Source: Pigoraptor vietnamica
Taxonomy: Eukaryota > Opisthokonta > Filasterea
Length of the DNA: 30,565 nt
Direction: 5' to 3'
Assembly: GCA_943704525.1 (NCBI GenBank)
Contig: CALSCQ010000429.1
Coordinates: 1 to 30,565, forward strand
Below are positions 21,655 through 30,565 of this stretch, piece after piece (position 1 is the stretch's first letter; each line of letters begins with the position of its first letter). The translations under genes were made by a program, and so were the position numbers. The notes beneath the pieces were generated by a model. It had not been told where the DNA came from. It ran no database searches and saw nothing but the letters and a program-made list of their open reading frames with translations.

Positions 21655-24600
21655 ATGGCCGTCGAAGGGCCGGCGGCGCCCACGCCGTCCAACACGGCGC
21701 CCACCGCCGCGTCGTTTGTCGGCATCATTTATCCCCCGCCGGTGTGTGTGCGCGCGTCTGATTGCGCCTCTATTGCCTGCGGAGGCGGCGTTATTGACCA
21801 TTTGCCATTCTTAGGAGCTGCGCCTCGTCGTCGATAAGACGGCGCAGTTCGTGGCGCGCAATGGCGTCGAATTTGAGAACAAGATTCGCGCGAACGACAC
21901 CGTGGGCAAGTTCAAGTTCATTGACCCGACGGACCCTTACCACGCGTACTATGCGCACAAGGTGGCCGAGTGCCGCGAGGGAAAGGGCGACGAGAAGGAC
22001 CAGAGCGAGGCGGACAAGGCGCGCGAGGGGGCTGTGGACGGGCAGGCACCCGCGGCGGCGGAGAGCCAGCCGGGTGTGGCGCAGCCCGCCGCAGGGGAGG
22101 GCAAAGAGAAGGAGAAGGGCGTCGTGCTGAAGAACCCGCCGGCGGAGATGCAGTTTGTGGCGGACGCGCCGTCGATTGCGAGCATGGACCTGTGGGTTGA
22201 CGAACTTGTTCGCTCTCTTATCTGTGTCTGCGCGTGTGTAGAGTGTGCGTGTGTGTGTGTGGTGTGTGTGTGTGTGTGCGTGTGTGTGGTGTGTGTGTGT
22301 GTGTGTGTGTGGTGCGTGTGCGTGTGCGTGTGTGTGCGTGTGCGTGTGCGTGTGCGTGTGCGTGTGCGTGTGCGTGTGCGTGTGCGTGTGCGTGTGCGCG
22401 TGTGTGTGTGTGTGTGTGTGTTATGATGTGCGCGTGTTTGCGGCGCGCGTGATGTGTGTTGTTTGCATGCGTGTATATGCGTGCGTGCCTATGTGGTATG
22501 GCTCGTGTGGCCCACTATCTCACGCGATGCTGCCTTCGTAGGGACATTATCCGCCTCACTGCGCAGTTTGTCGCGAGCCGCGGGCGCTCCTTCCTCACTC
22601 AGCTCATGGCGCGAGAGCAGCGCAACTACCAGTTTGACTTCCTGCGGCCGCAGCACAGCCACTTTCAGTACTTCACGCGCCTCGTCGAACAGTATGCGAA
22701 GGTGCTTGCGCCCTCACGTGACATGACGGAAAAGCTGGAGAGGGATGCCGCCGACAAGTGGCAGGTGTGTCTCCAGTCGGCCCTGTCCTCTGACGTGCTC
22801 GTGCAAGGCCCACGCATGCCACCGAGGACTGCACATGTGCACACATACCCAGGCAGCCGCCATGCCTGTGATCTGCGGCTTCACATTCGCTCATCTTGCC
22901 TTGTCGCAGGTGCTTGAGCGCATCCGATACCGCGTTGCCTGGCAACAGCACGAGGCTTCGGAGCGGAAGCGCCAGGTCGAGGCAAACGAGGCCGAGAAGT
23001 GTACGTGGACTGTGAACGAGGCGATTGCGCCCTTCCTGCTCTGTGTGTGCTGTGCGTGTGTGCGTGCGCCGATGCGGAAGAAGCGCGCGTGCGCTGCGAT
23101 GAAGGGGATGCGATTGCGCCATTCCGTGTTGAGAGTGCTGATGCGACTTTCGCTCGCAGTGGCGTTCGCTCTGATCGACTGGCACGACTTCGTGATCGCC
23201 GACAAGATCGAGTTTTACGACGGGGAGGAGGCAAGCCTGCCGCCCCCCGTGCGGCCGGAGGAGCTCGGCATCCGCCTACTTGCGCAGCAGCGCTTTGAGC
23301 AGCTCAAGGAGGAAGAGGCGTCTAGGAATGTGGAAATGGACGGTGGGTGCTGGACGGATTCTCGAGTGGGACGTGGCGGGTTGCCTGCTGCGCATGCGGG
23401 TGTGTTGCTGTGTCCCTTGTTTTAGCAGCTCTCCTAATCTTGTGCTGCTTGTACAGTCGACATGGAAGAGGACGAGGAAGAGGCCCCGGCGCCGGCCACG
23501 AGGCCCGAAATAGACTCCGCCCCCAACCCTCTCGCGCCGCCCAGTGCAGACGGGCCACTCATCATCCGTCGCGACTACGATCCCAAGCAGCGCCAGGCGG
23601 AGGCTGCTGCTGCCGCGGCGGGGGAAATGCGCGTGTGCCCGAACTGCGGCATGCACGTGCCCGCCAGCGAAATTGACGAGCATCTCCGTATCGAGCTCCT
23701 GGATCCCCGGTGGAAGGAGCAGCGCGACCGCATGCAGGCGGAGCGCAATCGCCACGCAGCCCTTATTGCGGGCGGCTCGCAGATCGGAGCGCAGCTCAAG
23801 AACCTCGCCGAGCGGCGCACGGACATTTTCGGCGAGTCGGAGACGGGTGTGATCGGCCTCAAGGTGGGCGAGGAGGGCGAGGAGGAGGCGCCGCGAGAGT
23901 CGAAGGTCACTTGGGACGGACACACGGCGTCCGCGAACGCCGTCTCGCGCGCCATGCAGGCGACGGTCACGCCCGAGGAGCGCGCGAGAGATCGCCAGCG
24001 CCAGCTCGGCATCAATCCCGAGGCGAACAAGATTGGCCCGAGCGTCTTGCCGGGGCAGCAGCCGCCCATGCGCCCCCCGATGCCCCCAATGGGTCCGCCG
24101 CCCGGAATGGGTCCCCCCGGAATGGGACCCCCCGGAATGGGTCACCAGGGAATGGGTCCCCCCGGAATGGGTCCCCCCGGAATGGGTCCTCCCGGAATGG
24201 GCCACCCCGGCATGGCACACATGGGGATGCGTCCGCCTATGGGGATGCCAATGGGGCCGCCCGGAATGGTCCCGATGGGGATGGGGATGCCCGGAATGGC
24301 GCACGGTGGCATGCCCCCGCGGCCCCCTATGGGCCCCCCTCCAATGGGCCCCGCTGGTGGCTTCCCCGGCGCCGCGCCGTTGGGTCAGGGGCCGCCGCCG
24401 CCGCCGGTGCCCGCGCCTTCGTCAGCGGTCGGCGGTGCGGACGAGGACGACGAGCCGCCGGCGAAGCGTCAGAAGACGGACGAAACCGCCGATCTTGTGC
24501 CCGAGGAGCAGTTTGCGGCGTCGCACCCGGTGCGTAAGTGTGGCAACCCCTCGTTCCGCCCCTGACTTTAATCACCCGCGCTTACCCCCCGTTTACATCG

Positions 24601-24876
24601 CAATTGTAGGGCCCGGTGGACGTCACGATCCAGTGCCCGTCTATCGGCGAGTGGGGCCTCAACGGACAGACGGTCACGCTCTCTCTGGGCGTGCGCGACT
24701 CCATCGGCGCGCTCAAGCAGCGCATCCAGGAGCAGCTCGGGATGCCCGTTGCAAAGCAGAAGCTGCAGGCGAAGGGGGTCTTCCTCAAGGACCAGCCGTC
24801 GCTCGCGTACTACAACATTGGCCCGGGAAACCCGGTCAGCCTCGGCGTCAAGGAGCGCGGCGGCCGCAAGAAGTGA
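21655..24876 (+). CDS. SF3A1: Splicing factor 3A subunit 1 (SF3A1/Prp21), 766 aa, 7 exons
   Basis: Component of the U2 snRNP SF3A trimer, needed for branch-site recognition in the nucleus. Exons 21655-21741, 21815-22191, 22542-22764, 22910-23000, 23160-23342, 23457-24529, 24610-24876; 767 codons (human 793 aa). SURP1 about 30-85 ([34 protein letters not shown]), SURP2 156-210 ([35 protein letters not shown]), [50 protein letters not shown] and SKVTWDGH. A Pro/Gly/Met-rich region of MGPPG repeats and a KRQK nuclear-type patch follow. The C-terminal ubiquitin-like domain (about 679-766, [20 protein letters not shown]) ends ERGGRKK, the U1 SL4-binding end known in human. Where human has SPITG before the EHMRI helix, this protein has CPNCG (Cys381, Cys384, His396). 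Intron 2 holds a long UG tract. Confidence 0.96.
22234..22425. repeat. Compound TG/TGCGTG microsatellite in SF3A1 intron 2
   Basis: About 190 bp of (TG)n, then (TGTGCG)n hexamer-like units from about 22317 to 22398, then (TG)n again. It fills the intron 22192-22541 right after the donor. It reads as UG in the transcript. Open frames giving Cys/Val runs are artefacts. Confidence 0.92.
24100..24300 (+). repeat. SF3A1: Coding minisatellite for (G-P-P-G-M) repeats in SF3A1
   Basis: A 15-bp unit GGAATGGGTCCCCCC is repeated with small changes about seven times from 24105, encoding [15 protein letters not shown] variants, followed by looser PMGM/GMPMG repeats. It is part of the Pro-rich disordered linker common to SF3A1, and likely length-variable without breaking frame. 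Confidence 0.85.
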
Positions 24877-25075
24877 TGTGGCTGCAACGGCATGCGTGTC
24901 GCTTGGTTCGAGAAAAAAGAAATGCCTTTTATCGCGATCAGCGTGCGGTTTGCGTGCTATAGAAAGAGCATTAGGCCGGGGCTTTTTTTTTAGCAAACGA
25001 CCACTACTAGTTACCAGCATGCTCATCTCCTAAATCGTTACGCCGAGTGTGGCAATGCCACATTCATTGGGGGCG
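24877..25075. other. Short convergent 3' region between SF3A1 and SRPK
   Basis: 199 bp between two stops. Includes an A/T-rich run (GGGGCTTTTTTTTTAGC near 24977). No AATAAA was identified. Confidence 0.5.
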
Positions 25076-27508
<2,433 letters not shown>

Positions 27509-27775
27509 GGTCCCCACACAATACCGCGCTGCCGTTGCAATTGCCCTGAAACTGTCGCCCGCTTTCTCCTGTCACTGAATGCCGGTCCCCACGTGCCATC
27601 GATTTCCGGCGCGATTCCGATTCCGAGCATGACGTACCCGCCGCAGGGGTACTAGTACCCTTGCACCCGCCGGAGCTTAAATGAGATATTTCCGAGGTTT
27701 CGGAAATTCTCTCACTGCGCGTCAACGAGGCAACGGGCCGATCGGCATCGGTGCGCCGCACATCGATCCCTGACA
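27509..27775. promoter_or_regulatory. SRPK: SRPK upstream region with two palindromes
   Basis: A perfect 14-bp palindrome GGGTACTAGTACCC is at 27647-27660. A hairpin-like inverted repeat, ATTTCCGA then GGTT then TCGGAAAT, is at 27688-27707. TTCCG elements recur nearby (27603-27625). Position upstream of SRPK suggests dimeric factor sites; this is inference. Confidence 0.5.
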
Positions 27776-28044
27776 ATGGTAGCGATAAAGGTGACGCTGG
27801 AAGTGGGGCCGCAGCCCATTGCGAAGGTGATAATGGTCTTCGGCGATGACAAGTCGATCGTACCTCAGCTGCGCAAAGCGTTTCCCCATTGCGACTCCGT
27901 ACGGTTCGACTATGTGCGCCGACAAAGCTGGACGGACACGGCTGAGCCTTTGTTATCGTCGACGAAGACGCGACATTCAAGAACCTCAAGGACGAGGGCC
28001 TGATTCTGCCAGGCGATGGTGTCCACACACTCTTACAGTGCGAG
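27776..28044 (+). pseudogene. Unrecognised gene relic, frame broken near 27948
   Basis: From ATG 27776 a protein-like segment reads MVAIKVTLEV, IAKVIMVFGDDKSIVPQLRK and HCDSVRFDYVRRQSW. Near 27945-27951 the frame changes, and the next frame continues FVIVDEDATFKNLKDEGLI and GDGVHTLLQCE up to a donor-like GAG|GTGGGT at 28045. An acceptor-like CTTGCAG at 28225-28231 could begin a second exon, but there too the plausible coding (DAGSVDLGCQHD, later NRQPYPELRRHRCLSSTGHQ) lies in different frames separated by stops. No family recognised. Either a single-base sequence error in a real gene or a decaying copy of a repeated gene. Confidence 0.35.
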
Positions 28045-29226
28045 GTGGGTGTTGTCGTCGCTTCGGCGTCACTGGCGGTATTTGGCACTGATGTCCGCCC
28101 TGCTGCTCCATACATATGTAAATGCGTCCACGTAACGGCGAGTGAAGTCTGACTTGTGCTCGCTGAACGGTCGTGTGTGCCGTGAATGCCTTTTTGTGAC
28201 CGACTGGTTCTTTGCCTGGCGTGGCTTGCAGATGCGGGATCTGTGGACCTTGGCTGCCAGCATGACTGACCGGCACCCGCAGCGACCGGAGTGCCGGCAG
28301 ACTCTGAGACTCCCCGTCAACGCCGGGGGGAGCGCCGGTTACCGGAGATGGGGAGTGCGAAAACTCTGAGGCCCAGCATCAGGTGCCGAACCGGCAACCG
28401 TATCCAGAACTCCGGCGGCATCGTTGTCTCTCCAGCACGGGCCACCAACCAGCCATCATTCAGCGACCGCTGCCGGCCTGGCCAAAACATGAAGAAAACT
28501 CGACGACCGCGCAAGAAGTTTCGTTTGACAATGCGTTAGCTGTGTCACGACTGGGCTAAAATACATACCTGTCTGCAACTACAGTAAAACGGTCGTAAAA
28601 TGGACGACATTCATCAACTGCCGGAACTTTGTGCCGCCTCAGAATTCGGGTCCGGCAAGCCGAACTGAATTCACACGTACAGTTTTAATTACTGACATCA
28701 GCTCAGTACTGTAGTGCTACCGTAGTCATTATGATAGGGGCACTTATTAATAACGTAGGTCACTTGATGGCCTGCGGCCCATGGACAACATACTTGTCCA
28801 TTAGCATAGGGCTATACTGACGCGCTGATTGCTGTGCCATCGAATGGGCAGTCAAGGCCAGGGGAAGGCCAAACGTGATGGTGCCGGACGTGTTTACTGA
28901 GGACATCCTGTGCGTTCCGCCACATGCCACGGGTTTGTGAGCCTTGCTACTTTGTTTTGGGACGGTAGTGTGTGTTTTTTTGTAGGCTGATGGTCGTGAG
29001 AAAGGCCGGATCCCGTGCGGGCGGTCGTCAACACACAGCTCTGCCGGCTCGGCATGACAAGCCTGTGGCCATCGCCTCTTTCACACAGCCTGTTCAGTGA
29101 GAGCAAAGCGGAACCGCGGGGTGTTGCCCACATGTACAGTCCAGCACCCCTGTCACGTTCGATTGGATCGTAGCCGACTGAACTTGAAAACCAACGCAAA
29201 TTGCGGACACCAACCGCTGCACTGAG

Positions 29227-29460
29227 TCAGTCGCGGGAGACTGCCTCTGAGCCAGGCCGGTGACTCAGTGATTGTCGGTGGCAAATTGCTGTCCCAAATA
29301 AGCCTGGAATGGGCCGAACAGGCAGACATATAACTCTGAAGAGCAGGTTTTCCCATACGTCATCGTGGAAAAATTGAAAATACGCTGAAAAAAATTTTCG
29401 TGTAGAACTGATCGGCACGTTGCCGGACAAAGGGTAGACAAAAAATTTGGTGCCACACAC
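29227..29460 (-). other. Possible piggyBac-type transposase fragment (very tentative)
   Basis: A 77-codon minus-strand open stretch contains TRKFFSAYFQFFHDDVWENL. This resembles the 'FFxxFFdDxxxexL' opening of the piggyBac DDE transposase domain. In the next frame, FQAYLGQQF recalls the 'aFlGl' element that follows in that family, which would mean a frameshift. No terminal inverted repeats or TTAA-flanked ends were identified. It could equally be chance in low-GC DNA. Confidence 0.2.
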
Positions 29461-29707
29461 TCGAGTGTTGGACTCTCTCTGTATGCAGTAGGGCCGACTT
29501 TGGGCCCGGGGAATCAGTTACAGTATTGGCTCCGTGAAAGCCGATGTCCGACCCTCATCAGTCGTGAAGCCAGCTTGAAGCAAGGCGTTCTTACTATAAT
29601 TGATCTTGCTTGCGGAAACAGTCTATCCACGTCCTGATATCAATAGATTACTCAGCTATGGCTTTCCTCGGACGGCTGCCGATTGGATTCGAAGCTGCTG
29701 AGCCAGT

Positions 29708-30085
29708 TTGCGTCGGCTGATGACATGGACGGCGTTGCCGCCACTAATAGCGGACGATTGCACGTACAATTCAGTAGGCACTCCAGTTCAATTTGGTCAG
29801 TCGAATGGATGTGGCGCAGCGATTTGCGGGCCGAACTATGTTATGCGCGTGGAATCTTCCTACCTGAATGCATGGCCTGAATATTCATGGGTCCAGACAT
29901 CCCGGACAGACACTTCACACCGTGATAGCAACGGTCACATTCCGCCGCACTCTCATTGGCCGGTATTTACTGAACAATCATTCACACCTCAGTTTGTGAT
30001 TGGCTGCACCCGCCGAATCAGCGAAGCAGAGGGGCACAAAGCCGGCACTCCGCCTCGAGGCGTTAACGAGACGCCCGGCCCTTAG
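29708..30085 (+). CDS. Hypothetical ORF, 125 aa, function unknown
   Basis: Single open frame with several ordinary-looking segments (TYNSVGTPVQFGQSNGCGAA, NYVMRVESSYLNAWPEYSW). No motif, signal peptide or membrane helix is clear. It may be an exon or relic of the same element as the rest of the right end. Low confidence that it is expressed. Confidence 0.2.
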   Translation: MRRLMTWTALPPLIADDCTYNSVGTPVQFGQSNGCGAAICGPNYVMRVESSYLNAWPEYSWVQTSRTDTSHRDSNGHIPPHSHWPVFTEQSFTPQFVIGCTRRISEAEGHKAGTPPRGVNETPGP

Positions 30086-30160
30086 TACTGCTCACGCCAC
30101 TGCAGCAGCTATCCTCGCTGACACATGCGAACGGACTACTGACTGCTGCCGGCACACACA

Positions 30161-30565
30161 GTCGCACACATGCACTTGATATCACAGACACTGACGCAAT
30201 CACGAGCAGCGATTGTGCGCGTGTTGTGCGCCGGCAATTTCGCATGCCGTGAGTTGTGCGTCTGATTGTGCCGTGTGCGTGCACTGCGCGTGCAATTGTT
30301 GGCGTGATTGCGCGCTGTGTGTTTTTGTGTTCAATCAGCCGCGTCTGAACTGTGTTCGTGTGTGACCGATTGCGTGTGCTGATGATTGTGGCATTCGGCG
30401 GTGGGCGTGTCTGATTCTGAGTGTGTGTGCTCGGCTTGTTGTGCACGCAATTGCCGTGTGTGCGTAATTGTCGCAGTCGGTCAGCCCGTGTTCAATTGAC
30501 TTGTGCACTGGCTGGCGAGTGCGTGTTGCGCCGGCCGGCGTTGTGCCGTGGGCGTGATTCAGGCA
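30161..30565. repeat. Degenerate GTG/ATTG low-complexity DNA
   Basis: Loosely repeated words around TGATTGTG, GCAATTG and GTGTGCG recur at irregular spacing to the window edge. There is no fixed period, so this is quasi-repetitive sequence rather than a clean satellite. Confidence 0.5.

Larger units (their letters stand above)
28045..30565. other. Lower-GC, gene-poor right end
   Basis: About 2.5 kb whose base composition is visibly less GC-rich than the gene cluster. It lacks the CA/TG introns and shows no conserved gene. Only short open stretches occur on both strands. It may be a degraded mobile-element or repeat-rich segment. Individual weak signals are listed separately. Confidence 0.45.

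Noticed and set aside
22216-22541. Cys/Val-rich and Arg/Val-rich open frames
   Set aside because: Direct translation of the TG/TGCGTG microsatellite inside SF3A1 intron 2.
23276-24304. 342-codon minus-strand open frame with His/Ser/Gly repeats
   Set aside because: Reverse complement of the SF3A1 Pro/Gly/Met repeats and conserved blocks; no independent coding evidence.

Overview
This is a nuclear segment of a gene-dense, GC-rich, intron-rich eukaryote, most likely a unicellular one. There are no bacterial-style operons. Ten protein-coding genes can be read as spliced models, and for the nine complete ones every exon phase closes on an uninterrupted protein close to the usual family length. 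A real four-LIM paxillin with an N-terminal LD1 motif, together with MFSD8 and PCNP homologues, points to Amorphea (amoebozoan, apusomonad or unicellular holozoan). I cannot name the species. Long sense-strand (UG)n tracts fill many introns, and the 5' splice sites are mostly GTGNGT.

Layout, left to right. 1-1105 (-): N-terminal half of an arrestin-domain protein, running off the left edge. 1678-2702 (+): decayed F-box-like/leucine-rich-repeat pseudogene. 2953-6393 (-): TFIIH p52 (TFB2/GTF2H4), 12 exons, 463 aa. 6976-7941 (-): PCNP, 2 exons, 213 aa. 8212-10626 (-): nrc-2/flippase-kinase-type AGC kinase with a DFD motif, 6 exons, 489 aa. 11443-13575 (+): plant-type DYRK (DYRKP-like) kinase with a LisH-like N-terminus, 3 exons, 629 aa. 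13988-16111 (-): paxillin, 7 exons, 423 aa. 16776-18954 (+): MFSD8/CLN7-like lysosomal transporter, 6 exons, 524 aa. 19098-21253 (-): mitochondrial aminomethyltransferase (glycine cleavage T protein), 9 exons, 398 aa. 21655-24876 (+): splicing factor SF3A1, 7 exons, 766 aa. 25076-27508 (-): SR-protein kinase, 10 exons, 537 aa. 27776-30565: lower-GC, gene-poor stretch with a frameshifted gene relic, a doubtful transposase-like fragment and low-complexity DNA.

The genes are mostly housekeeping and signalling functions: transcription and repair (TFIIH), pre-mRNA splicing (SF3A1 and SRPK, tail to tail 199 bp apart), mitochondrial glycine catabolism, lysosomal transport, adhesion scaffolding and membrane-lipid or stress kinases. 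Neighbours alternate between divergent promoters (10627-11442, 16112-16775, 21254-21654) and short convergent ends (13576-13987, 18955-19097, 24877-25075).

I did not find a clearly new multi-gene system. The most distinctive signals are genome-style ones: oriented intronic UG tracts, unusual splice donors with two GC-AG introns, two in-frame stop-free introns in the DYRK gene, paired palindromes in promoters, a 30-bp-phased motif in a convergent 3' region, and the odd right-hand end. All exon borders are hand-derived from the sequence and family knowledge; no alignment or RNA data were available.
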